Source: Nonomuraea indica (GTDB lineage Bacteria > Actinomycetota > Actinomycetes > Streptosporangiales > Streptosporangiaceae). From it: DNA of 64,000 nucleotides. The notes beneath the pieces are model-generated. The model was given only the letters and a program-made list of their open reading frames with translations. It was not told where the DNA came from and did not search any database. Every line of letters starts with the position of its first letter. The first letter of the stretch is position 1. This document shows positions 33,646 through 42,537 of this stretch, piece after piece. A program made the position numbers and the translations under genes. The DNA lies in contig NZ_KZ559479.1 in the NCBI RefSeq assembly GCF_002850745.1, positions 142,414-206,413 of the forward strand, written 5' to 3'.

Positions 33646-34133
33646 CCGGCACGGTGACCGGCGTGATGATCGGCGCGGTCGGGGTGCTGGCGGGCGTCGC
33701 GGGCGTGCTCGCCGTCGTCCGGCTCCGCCGGCGGTACGTGGTGGTGACCGTGCACGGGGAGAGCATGCTGCCGACGTACCGGCCCGGCGAGCGCCTGGTC
33801 GTCCGCCGGACAGCGGCCCGTGCGCCGCGTGCCGGGCAGGTCGTGGTGCTGGCCGAGGCCGGTCACCCGCCGCCGGGCGGTCACGGGACCCCGAGCTGGA
33901 TCGTCAAGCGGGTGGCGGCCGCACCGGGTGACCCGATCCCGCGGGACACCGTGCCCGCCCTCCGGGATGAGCCGGGGACACACGTCCCCGCCGGCCGCCT
34001 GGTCGTGCTGGGGGACAACCCGGACCGTTCCCACGACTCCCGGCACTCCGGGTACGCGACGACGGACCGCTTGCTCGGCGTGGTCCGGCGCAAGGTGGAG
34101 GGCCGCCGGCCGTCCGGGCCGGGAGGGCGGTGA
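33642..34133 (+). CDS. S26-family signal peptidase
   Basis: A 163-residue type I signal peptidase: one N-terminal helix (6-27), the catalytic Ser box VHGESMLPTY (S41), the Lys box WIVKRVAAAPGD (K89) and the late motif LGDNPDRSHDSRHSGY. It is short compared with housekeeping LepB, as is usual for dedicated copies in peptide gene clusters. The ATG overlaps the exporter stop (ATGA). A dedicated role in removing the leader of the Cys-rich peptide at its A-R-A site is an inference from position. Confidence 0.9.
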   Translation: MTGTVTGVMIGAVGVLAGVAGVLAVVRLRRRYVVVTVHGESMLPTYRPGERLVVRRTAARAPRAGQVVVLAEAGHPPPGGHGTPSWIVKRVAAAPGDPIPRDTVPALRDEPGTHVPAGRLVVLGDNPDRSHDSRHSGYATTDRLLGVVRRKVEGRRPSGPGGR

Positions 34134-34168
34134 CGGCGGTCCGGGAGCGGCCACCCATCCGTGACGGC

Positions 34169-35413
34169 TCAGGCCGCGTGCTCACCGGCCGCGGTGACGC
34201 TCCGGCCGGTGCCGGGCACCGGGCTCCGGCGGGACGCGAGCGCCCGGTCGAGCAGGATGGCCGGCACGGCGGCCGCCGCCAGGCCGGCGCCGATCCAGAC
34301 GACCGAGGTGACGCCCGCCCCGGCGTCGAGGGCGAGCCCGGCCAGCGCCGGCACCAGGCTGATGCCGAACTGGAAAGCGGAGACCGTGGTGGCTCCCGCG
34401 AGCGTCGGCGCCTCCGCCGCGATGCTGAACACGCGCCCGTAGAGGGCGGGGTTCAGCACGAAACCGGCGACTCCGAGCAGCGCCACGAGCGGGACCACGG
34501 CGAGCGCGTACGGGGCGAGGAGCGCGAGCAGGACCGAACCGGCCAGGATCCCGATCGCCCCGATCAGGAGCGCGTGGAACGGCAGCCTGTCGGCGATCCT
34601 GCCTCCGGCGGACAGGCCGGCGAAGGCGCCGACGCCGAACAGCGTGAGGATGGGCGGCACCCAGACGGCGGGGACGCCGGTGACACCGGTCAGGAAGGCC
34701 GCGAGGTAGTTGAACGAGATCATGTAGGCGGCGGTGGTCAGGATGACGACGGCGTAGACGACCCACAGCTGCGGCCGCCTCATGGTGCGAAGCTCGCTCG
34801 CCACCCGCGCCTCCCCGCCGGAGCCGGTGGCTGGCAGCACGAGGAGGGTCAGGGCCGCGCCTGCCAGGGTGAGGGCGACCACGCCCCAGAACCCGCCCCG
34901 CCATCCCGTGAAGTGGCTGAGCAGCGCGCCCGCCGGCCCACCGGCGATCATCGCGAGGCTGAGCCCGCTGACGACCACTCCCGAGGCGCGCGCCGTGCGG
35001 TCGGGCGTGACCAGGCTGATCGCGGTGACCGCCGCGACCGCCCAGAACCCCGCGTAGGCGAGCCCGCTGACGAAACGGGTGGCCAGGAGCAGCGCGTAGC
35101 TGTCGGTGAGCAGCCCGGCCGCCACCGAGGCGGCGAAGACGGCCTGAGTGGTCACGAGCGTGGCCCGTCGCGGCCAGTGCAGGGTCAGGACGGCCAGGGG
35201 AGGCCCGCCCAGGACGACGCCGGCGGCGAACGCCGAGATCAGCGCGCCGGCCGAGGACAGCGTGATCCGGAGGTCGTCCGCCACCGCGGGGAGGACGCCG
35301 GCGAGCAGGAACTCCGCGCTGCCCATCGCGAACAGGCAGAACGCGAGCAGGTGGACGCCGAACGGCAGCCGCCCTCCGGCGGTCCGCGCCCGCTGTGCGT
35401 TCCCGGCGCTCAT
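34169..35413 (-). CDS. MFS drug/sugar efflux transporter (AraJ/Cmx-like)
   Basis: A 414-residue major facilitator with 12 predicted helices. The early FAMGSAEFLLAGVLPAVADD is typical of the DHA1 subgroup that includes AraJ, YdhP and chloramphenicol exporters. The ATG overlaps the stop of the FAD oxidoreductase gene (4 nt), so the two are co-expressed. It is convergent with the signal peptidase gene and so not part of the peptide cassette. Confidence 0.9.
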   Translation of the reverse strand: MSAGNAQRARTAGGRLPFGVHLLAFCLFAMGSAEFLLAGVLPAVADDLRITLSSAGALISAFAAGVVLGGPPLAVLTLHWPRRATLVTTQAVFAASVAAGLLTDSYALLLATRFVSGLAYAGFWAVAAVTAISLVTPDRTARASGVVVSGLSLAMIAGGPAGALLSHFTGWRGGFWGVVALTLAGAALTLLVLPATGSGGEARVASELRTMRRPQLWVVYAVVILTTAAYMISFNYLAAFLTGVTGVPAVWVPPILTLFGVGAFAGLSAGGRIADRLPFHALLIGAIGILAGSVLLALLAPYALAVVPLVALLGVAGFVLNPALYGRVFSIAAEAPTLAGATTVSAFQFGISLVPALAGLALDAGAGVTSVVWIGAGLAAAAVPAILLDRALASRRSPVPGTGRSVTAAGEHAA

Positions 35414-36549
35414 CGGCCGTCACCCCCGTCACGGACCGAGCCACCGGCCGCGCCGGTGACCTCGGCCGCGCCGGTGGCGTCGGCCGTGCCGGTGACCGTG
35501 GCCGCGGCGGTGAGCGTGGCTGTGGCGGTGACCGCGGCTGTGGCGCGGTGCCGCCCGACGGCGCGCTCGACGTCCTCCTCCAGCAGGTCCGTGTTGATGG
35601 CGAACGCCGCGGCCGACCCCATGCCGGCGGCGGCGACGACCTGGGCGCGCGGGTCGACGACGTTGCCGGCGGCCCAGACCCCGGAGACGCTGGTACGGCC
35701 GGCCCGGTCGGTGGTGACCCAGCCGTTGTCGTCCCGGGCGCAGCCCAGCCCGGCCAGCAGCTCGTCGTGCGGCACCATGCGGGGGAAGAGGAAGGCCGCG
35801 TCGCGGGGGACCACGCGGCCGTCGGCGAGCCCGACGCCGCGCAGCCGGTCGCCGTCGACGACGAGCCGCTCGACCTGCCCCTCCACGACGCTCAGGCCGC
35901 GCGCGGCCAGCCGTTCCCTGTCGTCCGCCGTCAGGTCCAGGGCGTGCGGGAAGAAGACGACGTCGTCGCTCCACTGGCGCAGCAGCAGCGCCTGGTGCAC
36001 CGCCCCCGGATGGGTGCCGAGGACGGCGAGGGGCTGGTCGCGCACCTCGTAGGCGTGACAGTAGGGGCAGTGCAGCACGTCCCTGCCCCACCGTTCGCGC
36101 ACGCCGGGGATGCCGGGGAGCTCGTCGCGCAGTCCGGTCGCGACCAGGACCCGGCGCGCCCTGAGCACGGACCCGCCCGTCAGCCGGACATGGTAGCCCG
36201 GCCCGGCCTCGGCCGTGCGGCCGCTCCCGAGGCCGTCGTCCAGAGCCCCTTCCGCGCCGTCCTCCGGCCGGGGCCGGGGATCGATCCGCTCCACGCGGTC
36301 CCGGACGAGCCGGACACCGTACCGCGCCACCTCGGCGCGGCCGAGCTCGAGCAGGGTCGCGGGGGGCAGCCCGTCACGGGACAGGAAGCCGTGCATGTGC
36401 GCGGCGGGCGCGTTACGCGGCTCGCCCGCGTCGATCACCGCCACCCGGCGGCGGGCGCGTCCCAGGACCAGGGCGGCGTTCAGGCCGGCCGCCCCCGCGC
36501 CGACCACCACCACATCGTGGATCTCGTTGTCGTCCGTCGTGTCGATCAT
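35410..36549 (-). CDS. NAD(P)/FAD-dependent oxidoreductase, thioredoxin-reductase-like, with repetitive tail
   Basis: A 379-residue flavoprotein. The FAD Rossmann motif is VVVVGAGAAGLNAAL at the N-terminus; a redox-type CPYCHAYEV lies mid-chain and GVWAAGNVVDPRAQVVAAAGMG near the end binds FAD. It fits the stand-alone thioredoxin-reductase-like family often paired with an XRE-cupin gene, as here (divergent). The GGAGG site fixes the ATG at 36549. The last roughly 40 residues are an Ala/Thr/Val-rich tail made of hexapeptide repeats, encoded by an 18-bp tandem repeat and absent from usual relatives. Confidence 0.9.
   Translation of the reverse strand: MIDTTDDNEIHDVVVVGAGAAGLNAALVLGRARRRVAVIDAGEPRNAPAAHMHGFLSRDGLPPATLLELGRAEVARYGVRLVRDRVERIDPRPRPEDGAEGALDDGLGSGRTAEAGPGYHVRLTGGSVLRARRVLVATGLRDELPGIPGVRERWGRDVLHCPYCHAYEVRDQPLAVLGTHPGAVHQALLLRQWSDDVVFFPHALDLTADDRERLAARGLSVVEGQVERLVVDGDRLRGVGLADGRVVPRDAAFLFPRMVPHDELLAGLGCARDDNGWVTTDRAGRTSVSGVWAAGNVVDPRAQVVAAAGMGSAAAFAINTDLLEEDVERAVGRHRATAAVTATATLTAAATVTGTADATGAAEVTGAAGGSVRDGGDGR
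35447..35536. repeat. five tandem 18-bp units in the FAD oxidoreductase C-terminus
   Basis: Consecutive 18-bp units of the form gccgygscggtgnssnsg start at 35447, 35465, 35483, 35501 and 35519, with a sixth partial copy. They are in frame and encode Val-Thr/Ala-rich hexapeptides at the C-terminus of the flavoprotein. Confidence 0.8.
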
Positions 36550-36641
36550 GACGATCACCTCCGGGCCCGATGGTGCTTTCCCCGTTGGCGAGACGACAAC
36601 TTCTGTTGCCATTTCTGGGACAGGCGAGGTGGAATGGGGCC

Positions 36642-37241
36642 ATGGACGAACCATCCCCGATCGCCGCCACACTGGCTCAGGTCGGCTCCCGCCTGAAGCG
36701 CATCCGCACCCGTCGCGGCATCACCCTGTCGGCGCTGGCCGAAGCCACCGGCATCTCCAAGAGCACGCTGTCGAGGCTGGAGTCGGGCCAGCGTCGCCCG
36801 AGCCTGGAGCTCCTGCTGCCCCTCGCGCAGGCGCACCAGGTGCCGCTGGACGAGCTGGTCGGGGCGCCCGAGGTGGGCGACCCCCGGGTCCGCTGCTCGC
36901 CCCGGCTCCGCAACGGCCGGACGGTGATCCCGTTGACCACCCAGCCGGGGCCGCTGCAGGCCTGGAAATCGATCATCCCGGCGGAGCAGAACCGGCCCGA
37001 ACCGTGCACGCACGAGGGCTACGAGTGGCTGTACGTCCTGTCGGGGCGGCTGCGGCTCATCGTGGCCGGCCACGACCTGGTCATGGGGCCGGGCGAGGCC
37101 GCCGAGTTCGACACCCGCCTGCCGCACTGGTTCGGCCCCACGGGCGAGACGCCTGTCGAGGTGCTCAACCTCTTCGGCCGCCAGGGCGAGCGCGTGCACG
37201 TCCGCGCCCGGCCAAGCTCCCGGGAGGAGCGGGCTTCGTGA
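36642..37241 (+). CDS. XRE-family regulator with cupin domain
   Basis: A 199-residue regulator: helix-turn-helix (LKRIRTRRGITLSALAEATG, then SKSTLSRLESGQRRPSLELL) at 22-75 and a C-terminal cupin (HEGYEWLYVLSGRLRLIVAG ... GPGEAAEFDTRLPHWFG) at 115-190. It is divergent from the FAD oxidoreductase/MFS operon across about 90 bp, a pairing repeated in many actinomycetes, and very likely controls it. A small palindrome CAAC-TTCT-GTTG at 36597-36608 lies between the two starts. The ligand held by the cupin is unknown. Confidence 0.9.
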   Translation: MDEPSPIAATLAQVGSRLKRIRTRRGITLSALAEATGISKSTLSRLESGQRRPSLELLLPLAQAHQVPLDELVGAPEVGDPRVRCSPRLRNGRTVIPLTTQPGPLQAWKSIIPAEQNRPEPCTHEGYEWLYVLSGRLRLIVAGHDLVMGPGEAAEFDTRLPHWFGPTGETPVEVLNLFGRQGERVHVRARPSSREERAS

Positions 37242-37274
37242 CCGGCCCGGTCGTGGCCGTCCGGACGAAGAAAT

Positions 37275-38396
37275 CTACATTGTAAAGGCGCTGGGGTTCG
37301 CCGCCGTGCCCTCCGTGTTCAGCAACACCACCACGGCAGCCGGTATGAGACCGAGGCTCGCCCGGCGCTCGTCCGCGCCGTCTCCGCGCAGCGCCACCCG
37401 CACGCCGGCGAGCGAGGCGGCGCCGCAGGGACCGGAGGAGACGCCGAGCGCGCTGAGGTCGCCGGCGGCGCAGGCGCTGTCGGCGTCGGCGACGGACACG
37501 GCGGCGTCCAGGCCGTCCCGCAGGTACGGCCAGGCGAGCGCGGACGGGGTGCCGCAGTTCAGGCCGGCCATGGTCGTCTCGCCGGTGGCGATGGTGACCG
37601 GCTCCCCGCGTGTCAGGCTGAGCAGGACGCACGGCGCGGCGTGCGGCTCGACCGACAGCAGCGCCGGGCCTGCCCCGGCCGGGCGGCCGCGGTAGTGGGT
37701 GACCACGGCCTGGGCGAGCGAGCCGACGCCCACGGGCACCGCGACGAGGTCGGGCCCGGCCGCCCCGGCGGCGGCGAGCTGGTCGTCGATCTCGGCGAGC
37801 AGGGTCGAGTAGCCCTCGACGATCCAGCCCGGGATCTTCTCGTAGCCCGGCCAGGCGGTGTCCTGCACGAGGACCGCGTCGGGGGCGGTGGCCGCCTCGG
37901 CCGCGCGGCGCACGGCGTCGTCGTACGGTCCCGCGACGCGGGTCACCTCGGCCCCCTCCTCCGCGATGGCGGCCACGGCCCGCGGATGCACGCCGCGCGG
38001 CACGAAGACGTGCGCCCGCTGGCCCATCAGCCGGGCCATGCGGGCCACGGCGCGCCCGTGGTTGCCGTCGGTGGCCGTCACCAGGGTGAGCGGGCCGGCC
38101 GGTGCGTCCGCGTCCGTCGCGCGCTCGGCGAGGACGCGGTGCACCGCCCACGACGCCCCCAGCGCCTTGAACGCGGGCAGCCCCAGCCGGGACGACTCGT
38201 CCTTGACGAACACCCGGCCGACGCCCAGCTCGACGGCGAGCGCGGGCAGCTCGATCAGCGGCGTGGGCGCGTAGCCGGTCAGCGTGGCGTGGAAGTCACG
38301 CACCCCGGCGGGCGCGGGCGCGCACCGCCAGGCCCGGGCGGCAGGCCGCGCGAGCCACGACGGCGTGGACGGCGACGTGGACGGCGACGTGGTCAA
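37275..38396 (-). CDS. diaminopropionate ammonia-lyase-like PLP enzyme
   Basis: A 373-residue fold-type II PLP enzyme. The PLP lysine is K77 in GLPAFKALGAS and the phosphate-binding loop is VPVGVGSLAQAV. Family blocks TLVTATDGNHGRAVARMARL and YEKIPGWIVEGYSTLL point to 2,3-diaminopropionate ammonia-lyase (DpaL/YgeX type), which makes pyruvate and ammonia, rather than biosynthetic threonine dehydratase. The start is TTG, supported by AAGGAGAG at the correct distance. The first codons are a short Ser-Thr-Pro repeat. It is convergent with the XRE-cupin gene. Confidence 0.85.
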   Translation of the reverse strand: MTTSPSTSPSTPSWLARPAARAWRCAPAPAGVRDFHATLTGYAPTPLIELPALAVELGVGRVFVKDESSRLGLPAFKALGASWAVHRVLAERATDADAPAGPLTLVTATDGNHGRAVARMARLMGQRAHVFVPRGVHPRAVAAIAEEGAEVTRVAGPYDDAVRRAAEAATAPDAVLVQDTAWPGYEKIPGWIVEGYSTLLAEIDDQLAAAGAAGPDLVAVPVGVGSLAQAVVTHYRGRPAGAGPALLSVEPHAAPCVLLSLTRGEPVTIATGETTMAGLNCGTPSALAWPYLRDGLDAAVSVADADSACAAGDLSALGVSSGPCGAASLAGVRVALRGDGADERRASLGLIPAAVVVLLNTEGTAANPSAFTM

Positions 38397-38577
38397 CGGT
38401 CTCTCCTTGTCTCACGGTGCTCCTCAGGTCAAGTCTCCACCCGAGCCGGAGCGGCTGATCCCGCACCGGTAAGCGCCCGGACTGGATCACGCCTTGGCCA
38501 CAAATCATCGAGGCTCTAGGCCGAAGGCGTTTTCCCCTTCACAGTGACGGCGAATCTGTCATCACACGGAGGTATGC

Positions 38578-40308
38578 GTGAAACGCGTCGCCGTCGTCGC
38601 CGTCAGCGCCTTGGCCGCCGCCGTTCTGGTCGCCCCCGCCCAGGCCCGGCAGCCGGATCAGGTCACGGAAAGCCAGGCAGAGTACGTCGTCCTCTACAAG
38701 GAGGGCGCCAGTGGTGCCCGGCAGGCCGTCGAGGCCGCGGGCGGGAAGATCGTCAAGGAGAACACCGCCGTCGGCGTCGCCACGGTCACCACCACGAACG
38801 CCGGGTTCGCCGCCGCGGCCCGGAGCAGCTCCGCGATCGAGGGAGTGGTGCACAACCGTCCCATCGGCAGCGTGCCCGACCAGGCCCGCGCCTCCGCCGG
38901 CGTCCGCAAGGCCGTCGAGGCCAAGGCCGCCGAGAAGGCCGTCGAGAGGGCCGGCCACGGCGCCCCGGCGAGCACCGGCCGCGGCAACCCGGGCCCGGGC
39001 GCCGAGCCGCTGGCCGAGCTGCAGTGGGACATGAAGCAGATCCGCGCCACCGCGGACGGGGCCCACCGCTACCAGCAGGGCGGCAAGGACGTCCTCGTCG
39101 GCGTCCTCGACACCGGCGTGGACGGCTCGCACCCCGACATCGCGCCGAACTTCAACGCCGCCCTGAGCCGCAACTTCACCGTCGACATCCCCGTCGACGC
39201 GAACGGCGCGGACGTGGACGGCCCGTGCGAGGCCGAGCCCGACCGCTCGTGCGAGGACCCCGCCGACGTGGACGAGAACGACCACGGCACGCACGTGGCC
39301 TCGTCGATCGCCTCACCGATCAACCGGCTCGGCATTGCCGGCGTCGCACCCAAGGTCTCGATCGTGAACCTGCGCGTCGGCCAGGACTCGGGCTACTTCT
39401 TCCTCCAGCCCAGCGTGGACGCGCTGACCTACGCCGGTGACCACGGCATCGACGTGGTGAACATGAGCTACTACATCGACCCGTGGCTGTTCAACTGCAC
39501 GGACAACCCGGCCGACTCCGCCGCCGACCGGGCCGAGCAGGCCACGATCATCAAGGCAGCGCAGCGTGCCCTCGACTACGCGCACCGGCGCGGGGTGACC
39601 CTGGTGGGCGCCGCCGGCAACCAGGCGGCCGACTACACCAAGGACTACACCGACACCGGCAGCCCGAACTTCGCCAGCGTCCCCGGCGAGGCCCCGCGCG
39701 AGCGGACGATCCCGCCGAGCTGCGTGTCCATGCCGGGCGAGGGCAGGCACGTGGTCAGCGTCTCGTCCGTGGGCATCAGCAAGCGCAAGTCGTACTTCTC
39801 CAGCTACGGCAACGGATACGTGGACATCTCGGCGCCGGGTGGTGACGTCTACGACACCCCGGACAACACCCGCGACGTGACGAAGGGGACCCTGTCCGCC
39901 TACCCCGAGTCGTTGGCCAGGGCGCGCGGCGAGCTGAACCCCGACGGCACCCCCAACGTCGGCTACGTGGTCCGCGACTGCGATGGCTCCGTCTGCGGCT
40001 ACTACCAGTACCTGCAGGGGACCTCGATGGCCTCCCCGCGTGCCGCCGGCGTGGCCGCGCTGATCGTCAGCAGGTTCGGGCATCCCGACCGGCGGCATGG
40101 CGGCAAGACGCTCGCCCCGGGCATCGTGGAGGCGGCGCTCAAGGCGAGCGCCACCAGGACCTCCTGCCCCGACCCGCGCGCCTTCACCTACACCAGGCAC
40201 CTGCCCAACGGAACCACCGCGACCGACACGCACGTCTGCGAGGGCGGCCCGCTCCGCAACGGCTTCTACGGCTCCGGAATCGTCGACGCCCTGCGCGCCG
40301 TCCGCTGA
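38578..40308 (+). CDS. secreted S8 subtilisin-like serine protease
   Basis: A 576-residue pre-pro-protease: signal peptide (1-23, cleaved near AQA-RQ), an inhibitor-like propeptide (about 30-140), and the S8 domain with catalytic D178 (VLDTGVDGSHPD), H236 (NDHGTHVAS) and S483 (GTSMASP). Several extra loops contain cysteines (around CEAEPDRSCED and RDCDGSVCGYY) that may form disulfides. GGAGG stands five bases before the GTG start. It acts outside the cell. No obvious partner is nearby, although a secreted snapalysin is encoded 5 kb downstream. Confidence 0.94.
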   Translation: MKRVAVVAVSALAAAVLVAPAQARQPDQVTESQAEYVVLYKEGASGARQAVEAAGGKIVKENTAVGVATVTTTNAGFAAAARSSSAIEGVVHNRPIGSVPDQARASAGVRKAVEAKAAEKAVERAGHGAPASTGRGNPGPGAEPLAELQWDMKQIRATADGAHRYQQGGKDVLVGVLDTGVDGSHPDIAPNFNAALSRNFTVDIPVDANGADVDGPCEAEPDRSCEDPADVDENDHGTHVASSIASPINRLGIAGVAPKVSIVNLRVGQDSGYFFLQPSVDALTYAGDHGIDVVNMSYYIDPWLFNCTDNPADSAADRAEQATIIKAAQRALDYAHRRGVTLVGAAGNQAADYTKDYTDTGSPNFASVPGEAPRERTIPPSCVSMPGEGRHVVSVSSVGISKRKSYFSSYGNGYVDISAPGGDVYDTPDNTRDVTKGTLSAYPESLARARGELNPDGTPNVGYVVRDCDGSVCGYYQYLQGTSMASPRAAGVAALIVSRFGHPDRRHGGKTLAPGIVEAALKASATRTSCPDPRAFTYTRHLPNGTTATDTHVCEGGPLRNGFYGSGIVDALRAVR

Positions 40309-40323
40309 TCCTCCCCTGACCGT

Positions 40324-40366
40324 CCCCGCCTCCCGCGGCCCGCTGTGCGAGCCGCGGGAGGCGGGG
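40324..40366 (+). terminator. hairpin terminator after the subtilase gene
   Basis: Perfect 16-bp arms (40324-40339 and 40351-40366) around an 11-base loop, 15 bp after the stop codon. Confidence 0.75.
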
Positions 40367-40488
40367 CGGTAGGTGGAGGTCGCGTCATCCACGTCACGGG
40401 GTAGACATCCACCCGGACCGCCTGTTGCAGCGGGGCCGTGGGCGCCATGGCCGCCCGTCCGGCCGCCGCCGACGGAAGGAAGTGTGTG

Positions 40489-42189
40489 ATGCATGCCACC
40501 GACGCCTACCGGGCCGTCCGGGACCAGTTGCTCGCGCTGCGCGGCGAGCATGCCCGGGCGGTGGCCGAGTTCCGCTGGCCGGAGCTGGGGGAGCGGTTCA
40601 ACTGGGCGGTGGACTGGTTCGACGCGATCGCGCGCGGCAACGACCGTCCGGCGCTGCTGCTGGTGGAGGAGGACGGGTCGGCGGTACGGCGCAGCTTCGC
40701 GGAGATGTCGCGGGCGTCGGACCGGCTGGCGGCGTGGCTGGCGGCGCGCGGGGTGCGCAGGGGCGATCCGGTGATCCTCATGCTCGGCAACCAGGTCGAG
40801 CTGTGGGAGGCCATGCTCGCGGTGATGAAGCTCGGGGCGGTGATCATGCCGACCACGACGGCGGCCGGCCCGGCCGACCTCGCCGACCGGGTGGGGCGCG
40901 GGGGAGCCCGGCACGTGATCTGCAACGCCGCGGACGCGGGGAAGTTCGACGGCGTCCCGGGGGACTACACCCGCATCAGCGTGGGCGCGGCCGACGGGTG
41001 GGCCGACCTGCGGGGCGCCGCCGAGCTGGAGCACGTGCCGGTGGAGCACCCGGGTACGGCGCCGGGCGATCCCCTGCTGCTGTACTTCACGTCCGGCACC
41101 ACCTCGCGGCCGAAGCTGGTCGAGCACACCCAGGTCTCCTATCCGGTGGGCCACCTGACCACGATGTACTTCCTGGGGCTGCGGCCGGGCGACGTGCACC
41201 TGAACATCTCCTCGCCCGGCTGGGCCAAGCACGCCTGGTCGTGCTTCTTCGCCCCGTGGATCGCCGAGGCCACCGTCTTCGTCCACAACTACCGCCGTTT
41301 CGACGCCGCCGCGCTGCTGGGGCAGCTGCGTGAGCGGGGGGTCACGTCGTTCTGCGCCCCGCCGACGGTGTGGCGGATGCTGATCAACGCCGAGCTCGGC
41401 GAGCGTCCCGCCGCCCTGCGCGAGGTCGTGGCCGCCGGCGAGCCGCTCAACCCCGAGGTGATCGAGCGGGTCCGCCGAGCCTGGGGGCTGACGATCCGGG
41501 ACGGTTTCGGGCAGACCGAGACCACCGCGCAGGTGGGCAACACGCCCGGTGCGCCGGTGCGGCCGGGATCGATGGGCCGTCCTCTCCCGGGTGTCCCGGT
41601 CGTCCTGGTCGATCCGGTCACCGGCCGGGCGGTCGCCGGGGTGGGGGAGGGGGAGATCTGCCTCGACCTGTCGCGTGAGCCGCTGCCGCTGATGACCGGG
41701 TACCGGGGCGACGAGGAGCGCAACGCCGAGGCCATGGCCGGCGGCTACTACCACACGGGCGACGTCGCGGCCGTGGACGCCGACGGGTACATCACCTACA
41801 TCGGCCGTACCGACGACGTCTTCAAGGCCAGCGACTACAAGATCAGCCCGTTCGAGCTGGAGTCGGTCCTCATCGAGCATCCGGCGGTGGCCGAGGCCGC
41901 CGTCGTCCCCGCCCCCGATCCGGTGCGGCTGGCGGTGCCCAAGGCGTACATCGGCCTCGCCCCGGGGTACGAGCCGAGCGAGGAGACGGCGCTGTCGATC
42001 CTGCGGTACGCGCGCGAGCACCTGGCGCCGTACCAGCGGGTCCGGCGCGTCGAGTTCGCCGAGCTGCCGAAGACGATCTCGGGGAAGATCCGCCGGGTCG
42101 AGCTGCGCGCCCGGGAGCACGACCTCGCCGCGGCGGGTGGTGGCATGGAATGGCGCGACGACCAGTTCCCCGAGCTCAAACAGCCGTGA
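40489..42189 (+). CDS. AMP-forming acyl-CoA synthetase (medium-chain type)
   Basis: A 566-residue adenylate-forming enzyme. The P-loop is YFTSGTTSRPKLVEH, followed by DGFGQTETTAQVGN (A5), YYHTGDVAAVDADGYITYIGR (A7-A8) and the C-terminal catalytic lysine in LPKTISGKIRRVELR. The layout and the long N-terminal region resemble medium-chain or aromatic acyl-CoA synthetases related to acetyl-CoA synthetase. GGAAGG precedes the ATG. It stands alone between a protease and a regulator; the acid it activates is not predictable. Confidence 0.9.
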   Translation: MHATDAYRAVRDQLLALRGEHARAVAEFRWPELGERFNWAVDWFDAIARGNDRPALLLVEEDGSAVRRSFAEMSRASDRLAAWLAARGVRRGDPVILMLGNQVELWEAMLAVMKLGAVIMPTTTAAGPADLADRVGRGGARHVICNAADAGKFDGVPGDYTRISVGAADGWADLRGAAELEHVPVEHPGTAPGDPLLLYFTSGTTSRPKLVEHTQVSYPVGHLTTMYFLGLRPGDVHLNISSPGWAKHAWSCFFAPWIAEATVFVHNYRRFDAAALLGQLRERGVTSFCAPPTVWRMLINAELGERPAALREVVAAGEPLNPEVIERVRRAWGLTIRDGFGQTETTAQVGNTPGAPVRPGSMGRPLPGVPVVLVDPVTGRAVAGVGEGEICLDLSREPLPLMTGYRGDEERNAEAMAGGYYHTGDVAAVDADGYITYIGRTDDVFKASDYKISPFELESVLIEHPAVAEAAVVPAPDPVRLAVPKAYIGLAPGYEPSEETALSILRYAREHLAPYQRVRRVEFAELPKTISGKIRRVELRAREHDLAAAGGGMEWRDDQFPELKQP

Positions 42190-42280
42190 TCTACACCGTA
42201 AAGGGCCCGGGTCGATAGCAAGATCAACATCTCAGAAACCCGGCCAGATCATCGACAGGGCAGCGCGCGTCGCGCCGGTG

Positions 42281-42442
42281 TCAGTCGTCGATGGCCTGGT
42301 AGAGCGTGATCCAGAAGCCGTTGATGGCCCGCGCCGAGTCCGAGGTGGACCTGCCGGTCTGCGTGAGCAGGATGCCGGCGAGCCGGTTGCGCGGGTCGGC
42401 GTAGACGGTGGTGCCGGCTCCGCCGTCCCGGCCGAACTGGCC
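42281..42442 (-). pseudogene. C-terminal remnant of a serine hydrolase (beta-lactamase fold)
   Basis: Fifty-three codons before the stop read GQFGRDGGAGTTVYADPRNR ... LAGILLTQTG ... GFWITLYQAIDD, the characteristic last strand and helix of class C/esterase-type serine hydrolases. Everything upstream (the SxxK and YxN motifs and about 300 residues) is missing; the sequence runs directly into the promoter of the PadR gene. It is a degraded fragment, possibly left by a deletion that placed the PadR gene here. Confidence 0.72.
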
Positions 42443-42508
42443 GACGGGCCGACGGGCCGACGGCGGTTCGGTGGTCGGTGGTCTTGGCGGCACATACTCG
42501 CGGCCGTA

Positions 42509-42524
42509 TACTCGTGGGCGAGTA
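42509..42524. promoter_or_regulatory. PadR operator candidate
   Basis: TACTCG and CGAGTA form perfect 6-bp arms with a 4-bp spacer, 13 bases before the PadR start. A further half-site ATACTCG lies at 42494-42500. The ATACTCG motif resembles known PadR sites, so autoregulation is likely. Confidence 0.55.
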
Positions 42525-42537
42525 AGGGGTGGTTCCG

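Noticed and set aside
28081..34133. Lanthipeptide, lasso or sactipeptide cluster
   Set aside because: No LanB/C/M, lasso cyclase, radical SAM or YcaO enzyme is present around the Cys-rich peptide; the only redox partner is a thioredoxin-like protein.
36549..36642. Operator CAAC-TTCT-GTTG for the XRE-cupin regulator
   Set aside because: The arms are only 4 bp and such short palindromes arise by chance; mentioned with the gene but not called as a site.
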